Source: Larix kaempferi
Lineage: Eukaryota > Streptophyta > Pinopsida > Pinales > Pinaceae
Direction: 5' to 3'
Length of the DNA: 64,000 bases
NCBI GenBank assembly: GCA_027924585.1
Contig: BSBM01000372.1
Span: forward strand, 5,501,001-5,565,000
This document shows, in pieces, positions 25,501 through 36,348 of this stretch. The notes under the pieces are model-generated. The model made no database searches. It saw only the letters and a list, made by a program, of their open reading frames with translations, and had not been told where the DNA came from. Each line of letters begins with the position of its first letter. Within the stretch, counting starts at the first letter, position 1. The position numbers were made by a program, and so were the translations under genes.

Positions 25501-25935
25501 CTCTCCCCCCCCTCTCTCTCTTGCTTTCTCTCTCCCTCATCCTCCCTTTCTCCACACCTCCCTTCTTGTATCAAATGCTTCCTAACCCCCCCTCTCTCTC
25601 TCTATCTCCCCCCCACATCATTTGATCTCTCTCACTTCCTAACACCCCTCCCTCTCTTCCCCCCAACTCTCTCTCTCTCCAATCCTCAATCCTTCCCTCT
25701 CCTTCCCTCCCTTCTTTGCTACCTCACTCCTCCTGTCCCTCTCTATATGTTTCTCTATTCATCTCACTATATTCCACCATCCTCCACTCTCTCTCACCAT
25801 CCCTCCGTTCACCTCTCTCTCTATCCCTTTATACCCCTCTCTTTAACCATCTCTCTTTCCCTCTTCCTCTCCATCCTACCATCAATCATGCTCTCTCTCT
25901 CTTCATCCCTCTCTCAGTATTCCTCCCTCCATTGA
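25501..25935. repeat. CT-rich array (right piece)
   Basis: Continuation of the array interrupted by element 2. It begins with the CTCTC duplication and is mostly CCCT/CTCT sequence with few of the CCCTAAC blocks seen further left. Confidence 0.88.
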
Positions 25936-27246
25936 CTATGCCTGAAAGAGGAAAATGAAAAATGAGTCATAGATTTAGTTTTTTTTTTAATAAGAAAGAA
26001 ACAATGCTGAATCATGGAACGATTATAACCATGAAGTTGCATGACTCAAAAATACCTTTCCAACGGTATAAGGAGCATCAAAATATGATATCATGATCAA
26101 ACGTTATGGCCAAAATACTAATTTTGTTCATTTATGTAATAAAAACACATGCGCATTATTAGAAGCGTGCACACGTTCTTAGAAGTGCACATGCATTTTT
26201 AACGCGTGCATTAATAATGCATGCGCATTATTAGCGTGTGTGTTCTTTTGTGCTGACATGGATGCATTAGTGGAAGTTCGGCAATTGCGAGACCAAAAGT
26301 GCATGAGCGGTGTTGGGAGCGCATGCGCATTTTTGATTTTATCATTTGCGCATTGCCATTGCAATGATTTTGAGTATCATCTTCATGCGAGGACCCATAT
26401 GATTTTGGATTTTTTCATGAATCAAAGTGTGAAGGGGCTATTATAATGTAAAGGGAAACTGTTTTTTAATGAGTGGATGAGAACAATGTCATGGGCATGG
26501 AAAGCCATGGTAAATAAAAGTGTGAAGGTGATGTCATGTGAAGGGCAAAAGGCGAGAGGATGAGGACAATGTCGTGTGTAGGGAAGGCCGTGAAAAGTGT
26601 GAAAAGGATGTTGTGAGGTGAAGGGAAACCAAATATTGGTGAGTTGATGACGACATTATTGTGTGTAGGGAATGACATTATATTATAACTATGGGTTTGC
26701 AATACAAAGCAACCACACGAAGTACTAATGTGAAGGATACAAAAAAATAAATTTAACTAATGTATTTTTAATTGTAGTGTACAATCTTTAAAGGGCGATG
26801 TTAAAGTGTAAATATTATCTCATAAAGTTATGTTGTTTGAAAATTAATTAATAAAAAGGTAACCATAAGAAGTACCTCATAGATAACATAAATTCGAACT
26901 TAAAATGGGATCCACCTTATTGTATTAATTGACTTATACCTTTACATGAGTGTTTACAAATTATATTGATTATCTTAAAGAAACCTATTTCTCTTATAAA
27001 ATGTGCAATAAAATAGTCATTACGAATTAAATAATAAGATGATAAAACTATTCTAGAGTGATCAAACTCGCAAGATATATAGATGATATTTAGGAAGGAA
27101 AAGTAAAATATAATGTTGATAATAGTGTCGAAATCATGCTCGAATTTTATTGCATTTTGTCATCTTATTTATCCTTCAATAAAATTAACTTACATAAGAA
27201 TCTCACGAACGTACAATTTTGTTCATTATCACCATTGAGAGAGACT
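25936..27246. other. Intergenic DNA with repeat blocks, no gene seen
   Basis: Includes the inverted copy of the flanking motif (26025-26113), a cluster of ATGCGC and GTGCAC words at 26150-26240 resembling one at 6440-6510, and a roughly 86-bp imperfect tandem repeat (26417-26690, units beginning near 26476, 26559 and 26646 with GATGAGGACAATGTC-like sequence). From 26750 it is plain AT-rich DNA. Confidence 0.6.
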
Positions 27247-27579
27247 TGTTAGCAATAAAAACAGGTGAGAGAGAAATAAAGGCAAATACAAGCAATTAGC
27301 AACATCAACACAATATTTATCCTGGAAAATTCCATAGGGAAAAACCAATCTTCAATAATATATCTATTATTAGTCCCTAGACAAACTAGGCCAAGGTGGT
27401 GAAGAGCATCTCTCTTGCTCACATTGCTCACATTGGCACCTTACAATGGAGGAATCCAACCCTATAAATAGGGTTCTTTACATGCAAATACAATTAGAGA
27501 GAAACCACGGGATACCAAAACCGTGTGCCCGAAACCACTTACATCCTTGCTCATTCCTGAGTCAAGGTTAACCCTAACA
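27247..27579 (-). repeat. 3' LTR of element 5
   Basis: 333 bp from TGTTAGCAATAAAAACAG to GGTTAACCCTAACA. It contains CTATAAATAGGG, which is TATA-like on either strand. Confidence 0.78.
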
Positions 27580-28867
27580 ATCCCCCCTTTAAACTTGACT
27601 TGGGAAATTGGTTCAGATCTAACCCCCCCAAAAATATCTAGAGTACTCAAGAATCTCATTTACATGTAGATTACAGATTGTCATCTCTATTCTCATTTTT
27701 TTTCTTTTAATTGTTGCTATAAGCATTGCTTCTTTCAATTCTCATTTCTCTCCCCTTAACTTTCCCTTCATGTGTTGCACTTCCATAAGCCTTTTCTACC
27801 TGCAAATAATTCATCATTGACATCCGTATAAAAAGGAATCCGTCTACCAGAATACATGGGTGCTCAGCTGGTGTAACCGTTAGTTCTCTAGGAATCCTTT
27901 TCTCGTACACGGTTCATCAATACATTAAACTCTTCCTTGAGCATAACCTAGTCCCAACACTTTGAGATAAATCCATATCAAATTCCCCCCTTTAATCGAA
28001 GACTCATCTTTTCTGATTCCACATCAAGCGATCCTGCGAGTACATCTGCTACCCTTGTAGCTACCCAAGTGGTTCATTCCACAACTTCATGCCACTTCCT
28101 CTTCTACACATACGAGGGATACACCTACACTAGTACATGTAGGCCTAAAACATGGGGAGTCAATTCTTACTTGGAACCAAAAACTCTGGGGTTTCGGGTA
28201 CCACTAAACATGCACCCCTTACAACACATGCTCAATAATTTTAACATAGTTACAAATACCTTCAATGCTTTACTAGAAAATTTCTTTAACCGATGAGTAC
28301 TCATTTCACCACATACTGCTACCACCACATACCGATGCCTTTCCCGTGCATTAACCAACTGTGTTCATTGCTCTTTTTTTGAAAAATACAAACTTTATTC
28401 ACCTTTAAAAATAGATACTAAATACTACAATTAGAGCCTTTCATAATATAACATTTACTCCATACCATTTACATTTCACAATTCATAAGACAACAGCTTG
28501 ACTTTTACACCTCTATGAACCCACAATGAGACTAAGCAAGCATCCACCATAGAAGTTTGTACCTTTACCTCCATAAAAAATAGAAATCCACCTTTTGAAC
28601 CCAAATGACATTATGCTCATTAATGCTAAAGTAAACTTTGATTTTTCTTGGCCTAGTTCGTTCATTTGCAGTAGACTTCATTTATGAGTAGATATAACTT
28701 TTCATTTTTCATGCAGACTTTTCCTCCATGCAACGTTTTAGGCTAGGGTTTCGGGACTAAGCTCCATGGATTACATGTGCCTCTTTTAATCCTCAATGAT
28801 GGGAGGAACATTAACAATGCATAGAACAGATAACAAGAAGGAGAAGAGATGCAAAACACGAATGTCC
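27580..28867. other. Left internal part of element 5
   Basis: No recognisable protein domain on either strand. A second purine tract in minus sense (near 27985-27995, TTAAAGGGGGGAA) lies about 400 bp inside the first. Short open frames look random. Confidence 0.5.
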
Positions 28868-29084
28868 TATTAAGAGTTGTAATCTCATGTGTTGTTGTTG
28901 GTTAAGTTAGTTGAGTTAGTTGTTGATTAGGTCATTAGTTGTCCCATGGTATTCACTGGCCCATAGTATTAGCCGGTGGTTTGGTCCTATATGAAACTAT
29001 ATATATCTGAGTTTAATAATGAGAAGGAAATCAATATGCCCTCTGTGATTCTGCTCTTATTATGTGTCCTTGCAAACTTTATCA
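28868..29084 (+). repeat. 5' LTR of element 4
   Basis: Starts TATTAAGAGTTGTAATC (the 3' copy has TGTTAAGAG) and ends CTTTATCA (the 3' copy has TTTAACA). Both ends carry substitutions. Read together with the 3' LTR, roughly one base in ten differs. Confidence 0.9.
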
Positions 29085-29096
29085 TGGTATCAAAGC
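29085..29096 (+). promoter_or_regulatory. Primer binding site of element 4
   Basis: TGGTATCAAAGC directly abuts the LTR; it differs from the initiator tRNA-Met site at one base. Confidence 0.85.
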
Positions 29097-29318
29097 TGAC
29101 GGCCTGATCCTTAAACCTTGTTTTTGGGGTAATCCTTTTCAGAATCTGGAGAGCACACACACACATGACTGGAATTTGCAGCACATGAAAGAGACAGAAC
29201 ACTCGAGCCGCGACATTTTTTTTTATTTCCCATAATCCGGCGAAGTCACACCCCGATCCAGGCGAAGTCACACCCCGATCTAGCAAAGTCACATCCTCAA
29301 AAATCACACTGAAAAGAC

Positions 29319-29515
29319 CTTGGTGCACCCTTCCTGAAGACAAACTGAGTCGGGCGCACTCTTCCTGAAGACAAATTACACAGGTGGTGCACCTTTCCTG
29401 AAGACAAACCGCACCGGTGGTGCACCTTGGCTGAAAGCAAACTGAGCCGGTGGTGCACCTTGTATGAAGACAAACTGCACCGTTGGCTCACCGTGCCAGA
29501 AGGAAAATTGCGTCG
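29319..29515 (+). repeat. 33-bp leader array with GGTGCACC palindromes
   Basis: About six units of 31-33 bp between PBS and gag, of the type CTGAAGACAAACTGAGCC followed by GGTGGTGCACCTT. Four units carry the perfect palindrome GGTGCACC; others have GGGCGCACT or GGCTCACC. Just upstream a 22-bp unit (GGCGAAGTCACACCCCGATC) is repeated two to three times. Confidence 0.85.
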
Positions 29516-29628
29516 GTCTTCCTTTACTCTATAAAAAAATTTCTGGCACACCCCGGAGGCACACTGTGTCAGTTAGAAGCTTGCGCCAGTCATTTTAATA
29601 GTTGTCATACTCCACGGCAAGTTTGAAC

Positions 29629-30540
29629 ATGAAGCCAATCTCAGGTCCAATGTTGAATGACAAGAATTATGAATTTTAGGCTATCCAGATGTAGACCTTT
29701 CTACAGCTCAACAAGTGTTGATATATGGTCGAAAAAGAGTTCACGGAATCGATGGTAGCTACTCTCACTGCGATGATTAATGCAAATAAGAAGGACCTTG
29801 ATGAAAGAAAAGATCAAAATCTCACTACGAAGTGGTTGATCCAAAGTTGCATTGAGGAGTCCATTTTCCCGAGGATTGTTGGAGCTATGACCACAGGCAA
29901 AGCATGGAATCTCCTCCAATTTGCATACAAAGGTACCGACAGAGTTAAAATGGTAAGACTCCAAACCCTTCGACTCCAATTTTAAAGTCTTAAGATGAAG
30001 GACACTGAGATTGTCGATCAGTTTATGACTAGGGTTTATGGGATTGTCATGTAATTCCAAGCCTATGGAAAAGCCCTAGAGAGGAAGGATATTGTTGAAA
30101 AGGTACTTAGATGCCTCATTAAGAAATTATCTATGGTGGTTACTTCCATAGAAGAATCTAAGGATCTATTGACGTTTACCCTAGAAGATTTAACAGGGTC
30201 ACTTTTGTCTCATGAAGCTAGAATCCATCAGGAAGACGAGTCTCTATATCATGCATTTAGCACTCAAAATTCTTTCAACAGAGGTTTAGGAGGCAAAGGA
30301 GGAGGAAAAAGAGGAAGGAGTTCTAATTCCACAGAGGATAGAACTGCCCATTAACACACAGATCACAATGAGCATAGTCATAACCCTCAGAACTAGAGAG
30401 GAAGAGGAGGCAAGAGATGGACTAATAGGTCCAATGTCCAATGTAACTATTGCAAGAAATATGGCCACTATGAACGTGACTGCAGAAATAAGCAAGTAGA
30501 TCAGAATAGTGGTAGAGAAAATGTCTCCAATGTTGAATAA
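29629..30540 (+). pseudogene. gag: Gag of element 4
   Basis: One frame from the ATG at 29629 shows a copia gag: MLNDKNYEF, MVATLTAMINANKKDL, then KAWNLLQFAYKGTDRVKM, LKMKDTEIVDQFMTRVYGIV and VEKVLRCLIKKLSMVVTSIE. A basic Gly/Lys-rich stretch and a zinc knuckle CNYCKKYGHYERDC (about 30440-30481) follow. Seven or so in-frame stops interrupt it, several in places where the family has Trp or Gln. Gag would build the particle and package RNA. Confidence 0.88.
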
Positions 30541-30975
30541 CATTCGTCAGAAGTTATGTTTTTGTCATACCAGGCGACTGAAGAAGAACATCAATCGGAT
30601 GTGTGGTTGCTAAACAGTGGATGCAACAATCATATGATAGTTAACAAATCATTATTCTCTAATCTAGATCCATATGTTAATTCAAAGATCAAGTTGGGTT
30701 ATCACTATCCCGTTCCAACTCAAGGAAAAGGTATTGTTCCTATACTTACCAAACATAATGAGAAGAAGTACATAAATGATGTATTCTATGTTCCAAATCT
30801 CAAAGTCAATCTGATCAATGTGGTTCAACTGATTTAGAATAAGTATGATTTTAGGTTCATTGATTCCTACTGTTTTGTCTATGATAAAGCTCCTAGTAGA
30901 AGACTCCTAGCCAAAGTAGAAATGACCAAGAATAGGATTTTCCCAATCAGCCTAAGGAGTGTTATCTTATCATAG
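30541..30975 (+). pseudogene. Protease of element 4
   Basis: In the same frame as gag. The active-site region reads VWLLNSGCNNHM, with Asn where the catalytic Asp of the D-S-G motif should be, so this copy would be dead even without stops. It continues with GKGIVPILTKHNEKKYINDV and YVPNLKVNLINVVQL, the standard end of copia proteases, and a stop at 30836-30838. Confidence 0.85.
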
Positions 30976-30999
30976 TCATATGCTTATACTATCTCCAGT

Positions 31000-31740
31000 C
31001 AAGACAAAACTTGGTTGTGGCATTGTAGGTATGGTCATATACCCTTTCAGAGTCTCTCTCTTCTGCAAAAACAATCCATGGTCAAAGGATTACCAGTCAT
31101 GAATGAATAATCAAGATCTTGTGAAGAATTTATTTTAGGGAAACACCAAAGGGACAACTTCCCCACTTCCACATCTAGAGCCAAAGAACACCTTGAACTA
31201 GTTCACACAGACCTATGTGGACCCATGCAAACCTAGTCTATAGGAGGTACTCTATATTTCCTAACATTTATTGATGATTATAGCAGGAAATTCTGGATTT
31301 ACTTTCTCATAAATAAGTCAGAAGCTTTCTCCAGATTCAAAGAGTTCAAAGCATTCACTGAAAAGCAGTCAGGTAAACCACTTAGAATACTTAGATCAGA
31401 CGATGGAAGTGAGTATGTCTCTCATGATTTTACCGAGTTATGTAAGAAGCATGGAATCCAACACCAGTACACCATCAGATACACTCCACAACAGAATGGA
31501 GTTGCAAAATGGAAGAATCGGACCATCATGAACATGGCTCGAAGTATGTTGTCATACAAGAAGTTATCAAATGAATATTGGGGAGAAGCTGTTGCATGTT
31601 CAGTATATCTTCTGAACAGGTCTCCCACAGTAAGTGGCAAATACAAGATACCTGAAGAAGCATGGAGTGGCACTCAGATTGGTGTCTCACATCTTAGGAT
31701 ATTTCGATGTGTTGCATTGACACACATACTAGACTAATTA
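31000..31740 (+). pseudogene. Integrase of element 4
   Basis: Same frame. The pre-integrase block WLWHCRYGHIPFQSLSLLQK is followed by HLELVHTDLCGPMQT, then TFIDDYSRKFWIYF, LRILRSDDGSEYVS and the YTPQQNGVAKWKNRTIMNMA block. The first two catalytic Asp are present; the Glu of the usual VERKNR is changed (VAKWKNR). YWGEAVACSVYLLNRSP and the terminal RIFRCVALTHILD follow. Stops at a few points (for example after GPMQT). Confidence 0.88.
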
Positions 31741-32094
31741 AGGAAGAATTTAGACAAGAAGAGTGAACGGTGTATTTTCACAAGCTATAGTGAACAACAT
31801 AAATTCTATAAACTGTATAATACTGTCACCAAGAAAGTAATGGTGAGAAGAGATATCAAATTTATTGAAGATAAATGTTGGACTGATACAACAGAAATTC
31901 AGGAGACAGAAAGTCCAGTATGACCAGAACCACTCAGAATGCCCAGACTTGAAGTACAACAGCAACAACAACAAGAAGGGACACCAGTAGACAGTCCACT
32001 ACAGAATTAGCGAACCACAAGCTTAAGGGATTTATATGAACAGACTCCTGCCATTGATGAGCAGCTACAGTATGCTCTCTTTTCATGTCAGCCA
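31741..32094 (+). pseudogene. Integrase tail and linker of element 4
   Basis: The same frame continues with KKSERCIFTSYSEQHKFYKL and VMVRRDIKFIEDKCW, then a Gln-rich linker (VQQQQQQEG) and the lead into RT (DEQLQYALFSCQPACFEEA). Three in-frame stops. Confidence 0.75.
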
Positions 32095-32934
32095 GCATGT
32101 TTTGAAGAAGCAGCAAAAGATCCAAAGTGAGCCCAAGCAATGAATGAAGAGATTGATTCTATTGAGAGGAATCAGACATGGGATCTAATTGATCTCCCAT
32201 CAGATAAAAATTGCATTGGTGTAAAATGGGCCTATAAGACCAAGTTTAATGAAAAATCATAGGTAGAAAAGTAAAAAGCAAGGCTTGTTGCAAGAATTTT
32301 TGCTCAGCAATATGGTGTAGACTATGATAAAACCTTTGCTACAATAGCAAGGATGGACACCATCAGAGCCGTACTTGCAATAGAAGCTCAAAACCAGTGG
32401 CCCATTTATCAAATGGATGTAAAATCTATTTTTTTGAATGACATACTTGAAGAAGAAGTCTATGTAGATCAACCACTTGGTTATGCTGTCAAAGGTCAAG
32501 AACACGAGGTATGTAAGATGAAAAAGGCCTTGTATGGTATCAAACAAGCTCCACGAGCTTGGTACAACAGAATTGATTCTTACCTCATCAAAAATGGATT
32601 CAATAGGAGCAACAATGAACACACTATGTATGTAAAAACAGATGAGCAAGGTAACATTTTACTTGTTTGTCTTTATGTTGATGATATGATCTATATTGGA
32701 AATTTGAAGCTAGAAGAGTTTAAGACAATCATGAAAAAGGAGTTTGAGATGACTGATCTTTGTCTTATGAAGTTTTTCCTTGGTCTAGAAGTTGATCAAA
32801 GTGAAAATTGGATCTTCATATGTCAGCATAAGTATGCTACTGACATTCTGCAGAGATTCAAAATGGATAAATGTAAACCAGTAGAAACCCCCATTGCAAC
32901 AAGAACCAAATTAAGCAAGAATGATGAAGGGCCA
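32095..32934 (+). pseudogene. Reverse transcriptase of element 4, 5' of the solo LTR
   Basis: Copia RT blocks in order: NEEIDSIERNQTWDLIDLP, KWAYKTKFNEK, ARLVARIFAQQYGVDYDKTF, IYQMDVKSIFLNDILEEEVY, ALYGIKQAPRAWYNRIDSYL and the catalytic LYVDDMIYIG. Then FFLGLEVDQSENWIFICQHK and ETPIATRTKLSKNDEGP, where the solo LTR interrupts. From 32353 the frame is open to the insertion point; upstream two stops fall in the EKS and EK positions. Confidence 0.92.
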
Positions 32935-34568
32935 TGTAATACCCCAATTTTGACCATTATGAAATATTGGCTTTTAATGTAAATATTGTATACATGCGAT
33001 GTATGTTTTCCCTAGCATGGAGCTCAAGGCCAAGGCCCCGCTAGTGTATGTTTGGATTTTATTTAGAATGGACAAGCATTTGACATTTTGTGAGCCATGT
33101 GTTATTAAGCCATGAAATATTGTAAATTGATGTAAATATTAATATTGCAATAAAATACCAAAACTGGCTATGGAAGCAACGAATGAGAAGGGGCCATGTG
33201 TATCCACTAGGGAGTGGTTAGGGGGTTGTGGGGATAACCCATATGCTTCCAAATGTCATTGTGAGAACCCATTTGACTTTTCTTGCTGAAATTTAATTTT
33301 GTTGTAAGGAAGTTGTTGAAGAATTCAGTCCATGGCTTCAATGGAGCATGGGCAGCCCATAAATTTGTATTTGTAGAGTATGGGCTCTGTTTTCTTGTAC
33401 CACAAGTCACTCTACCTCATGGGGAGGGGTTCTTCCTCATCCCCATTCCATTGTTGAATATCCCAACATCAATTTTCATCCAAAAACGAATTCCTAGCAG
33501 TGAGAAAAACCAGAAATCGTAACTTTACAAGAACCCACGTTTTGAAGAGCTAAAAATGCCCAGATTTGGTATTTGATAGTAAAATCCAATGGGGGATCCA
33601 TAGATATGAACCTTTGGACGAATTTGAGAGTACTAGATACCCCGAAATCCATTGGAAAACCCAGTTTTTATAGCCCAGAAATCAAGTGATGGGATTGAGT
33701 TATTGGATGACATAATTGTGAGAAATCCAAGTGTGAGTGACTAAGCAGAGGTTGGGTTTGCTTGATAAACCTAGTGAAGGATAGAATCTCAAGGAATTGG
33801 CAGCTGGACCTTTCTATGCCCATCCTGAAGATCACTGGAGGGAAGGGACGCCTGAGGGACTGTGCAGCAGAGAAGGGGACCTTCCTTGTGTTGGATGGGT
33901 AGGTAATGCGGGTGCCTCGACTGTTGAATTAACTTGATATGCCTGTAGCTCCATGGATGAGCTCACTGGCTTAGCATCCTCCTCATTTTTCATTTGTAAT
34001 CTTGATAAACCCAACTGTGTGTTGGCTTAGCATAGTTGTTGAGTGAAACCATGGCTGTGAGTGAGCCCAATCAGTTCCTCCTTAGTGGATACACAACCCA
34101 GCTCGGGGGCGATCTCTCAACTAAAAGAATATAGGATGGATAGAGATATATGGTTGGGTGGAACGTTGCTCTCACATAGCCAGTTGTTTGGACAGCTTCA
34201 GCTCAAAGATAAGTGTTCTCTGTGTTTAAAATTATATGCATTATGTGTTTTGCAATGTACTAATTTTGAATGATAACTATTCATGTTAATTGAATTGATA
34301 TGAAGCCTATGCATAGCATGAGAATGGGATGGATTCTCTGCCTGTGGATTCATCAATTGCTTGAGATAAATATGCTGATACATTTCAGTTTGTGTGTGTT
34401 AATATGAGTTTAATTCTGCTGTGTCTATTTGAATTATGAGCATGCACACACAAGTTTTTATTTATTATGAATTTCTGAGTAATGTATGGGGTTGAGTTTA
34501 CCAATTAAGACCGATATGTCAGTCATGTTTCCCTCCCTTGCACCGGATTGATGGAAGGGGATGTCACA
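32935..34568. mobile_element. Solo LTR with Ty3/gypsy-like ends, inserted in element 4
   Basis: 1634 bp starting TGTAATACCCCAATTTT and ending GGGGATGTCACA, the end types common in plant gypsy LTRs. The flanks are GGCCA (32930-32934) and GACCA (34569-34573), a 5-bp duplication with one change. The RT frame stops being copia-like exactly at 32934 and resumes at 34574, and the frame offset equals the insert plus one duplication. No internal gag or pol is present, so it is a solo LTR. Orientation is assigned from the end motifs on the plus strand. Confidence 0.85.
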
Positions 34569-35287
34569 GACCAATAGTAAATTCTACACTTTAGAAAAGA
34601 TTAGTAGGCAGTTTAATGTATTTGACTACTACCAGACTTGATTTGATGTATGTTGTCAGCCTTATTTCTAGATTTATGGAGTCTCCCAAAGATTCTCACT
34701 AGGAAGTTGGAAAAATAATTTTGAGATATGTTGTAGGTACAATTGATTATGGACATTGGTACACTCATTCACAGGACTGTACTCTCACAGGGTACACAGA
34801 CAATGATTTTACAAGTAGTATTGATGATAGAAAAATCACATTTGGTTATGCTTTTCATTTTGGTACCAGTCTTATTTCTTGGGCTTCTCATAAACAACCC
34901 ATTGTGAGCATGTTTTCAGCAGAAGCAGAATATATTGTAGCAACTATAGTAGCATGCCATGTAGTTTGGCTCAGAAGACTCTTGAAGGACATGGGACATA
35001 CAGAAAAAGAACCAACAACCATCTATTGCGACAACAGTTTTACCATATAGTTGTCTAAACATAATGTATTTCATAGGAAGAGTAAACACAATGACACTCC
35101 CTATCACTTTATATGTGAGTTAGTCAATAATGGAGAGATTAGTTTGATGTTTTGTGGCTCTAAGGAGCAGTTAGTTGATATGTTTACCAAACCATTGGGT
35201 ACATCTGCATTTGAGTTTCAAAGGAAGCACTTAGGAATTGATAGTGCTGACCACACCATCCCACTTCAGATTAAGGGGGTGTGTTAA
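34569..35287 (+). pseudogene. RT end and RNase H of element 4, 3' of the solo LTR
   Basis: Resumes with KRLVGSLMYLTTTRLDLMYV and SRFMESPKDSH, a stop where Trp is usual, then ILRYVVGTIDYGHWY, the RNase H blocks TDNDFTSSIDDRKITFGYAF, MFSAEAEYIVATIVACHVVW and IYCDNSFTI, a stop, and KEQLVDMFTKPLGTSAFEFQ. It ends just before GGGGGTG next to the 3' LTR. The frame is shifted by one relative to the upstream part, as expected from the 1639-base insertion. Confidence 0.9.
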
Positions 35288-35507
35288 GAGTTGTAATCTC
35301 ATGTGTCATTGTTGGTTAAGTTGGTTGAGTTAGTTGTTGAATAGGTCAATTGGTCATTAGTCGTCCCATGGTATTCATTGGCCCATAGTATTAGCCAATG
35401 GTTTTGGTCCTATATGAAACTATATATATCTAAGTTTAATAATGAGAAGGTAATCAATATGCCCTTTGTGTTTCGACTATTACTTAGTGTCCTTGCAAAA
35501 TTTAACA
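35282..35507 (+). repeat. 3' LTR of element 4
   Basis: 226 bp, TGTTAAGAGTTGTAATC to TTTAACA. The TATATATATC tract about 80 bp from its end may serve as TATA box. Confidence 0.9.
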
Positions 35508-36085
35508 CATCCAAGTTGTTCACCATTACTGATGTCCAAGATGTCCACTTCCAAGACAAAGATCTCACAGATTACTGGTCTTCAACAACAATGTATTCTT
35601 TTTTTCTCCTTTACTGCTGGTCTTGATGACAACGTTCCTCAAACACAGATCTGCAAACTTTTCCTCCCGGAAATCGATTAGAACAAAGTGTCCAGAACAC
35701 AATGGATGCATCTATGTGCTGGCAGCTCTGATTTCTCCCAATTGCCAATCTCCTTCTTCATGGAAGCAATATTATCTTTCTGGCTTCTTCTCTATAGTGA
35801 TTATCGGGAAGTGGCCTCCTCATGTCCATAAGAGGAAACAATCTTCTCTATGTAGCCTCATAAACAATGACTCTTTACCAACTCTCACATTCTCAACACA
35901 AAATATCAACAAAGAATCGTGGCTCCAAAAGATCTACAAATCCATCCAGAACTCGCTCATTTGCATTTTATTCTTGCAGATCCAAGTGTCCAAGCAATAG
36001 ATCTTCTATCTTCTAGCATGCAGCTGTAGGCATTCGCATCTATTCACAAGAAATAAAAATACATCACAGAAGGCTTTGATATCAT
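35508..36085. other. Right internal part of element 5
   Basis: 578 bp between element 4 and the primer site of element 5. I see no protein domain on either strand. It would be the 5' leader of element 5. Confidence 0.5.
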
Positions 36086-36348
36086 TGTTAGCAATAAAAA
36101 CACGCGAGAGAGAAATAAAGACAAATACAAGAAATCAACAACAACGATACAAGATTTATTTGGGAAATCGGTAGAGAAAAACCAACCTTCAATAATATAG
36201 ATCTACCCTAACAATAGAGGAATCCAACCCTATAAATAGGGTTCTTTACATGCAAATACAATTAGCAAGAGACCATGGGCTACCAAAAACGTGTGTCCGA
36301 AACCACTAACATCCTTTCTCATTCTCGAGTCAAGGTTAACCCCGATAA
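36086..36348 (-). repeat. 5' LTR of element 5
   Basis: About 263 bp, similar to 27247-27579 but lacking an internal segment of about 70 bases. Its right end (CCCCGATAA) is altered relative to CCCTAACA in the left copy. Confidence 0.72.

Larger units (their letters stand above)
28868..35507 (+). mobile_element. Element 4: Ty1/copia LTR retrotransposon, nested in element 5 and split by a solo LTR
   Basis: Short LTRs at 28868-29084 (217 bp) and 35282-35507 (226 bp), a PBS after the left one (TGGTATCAAAGC, one change from the usual site), and gag, protease, integrase, RT and RNase H in copia order. The flanks TGTCC and CATCC match at three of five bases; the two mismatches are transitions, so this may be a decayed 5-bp duplication. 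All coding parts up to 32934 lie in one frame, broken by stops only. Confidence 0.93.
27247..36348 (-). mobile_element. Element 5: LTR element (non-autonomous or gutted), host of element 4
   Basis: Related terminal segments at 27247-27579 and 36086-36348 both start TGTTAGCAATAAAAAC on the plus strand. Next to the left one is CCCCCC then TTTAA (a PPT on the minus strand); next to the right one is GGCTTTGATATCA, a worn tRNA-Met primer site on the minus strand. It therefore reads leftwards. The right LTR lacks about 70 bases present in the left. Between them, apart from nested element 4, I see no convincing gag or pol. No clean target duplication is visible, so the right boundary is uncertain by a few bases. 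Confidence 0.72.

Noticed and set aside
33283-33522. ORFs inside the solo LTR (33283-33522, 33207-33410, 34061-34273)
   Set aside because: Short, without domains, and inside an LTR that splits a copia frame.
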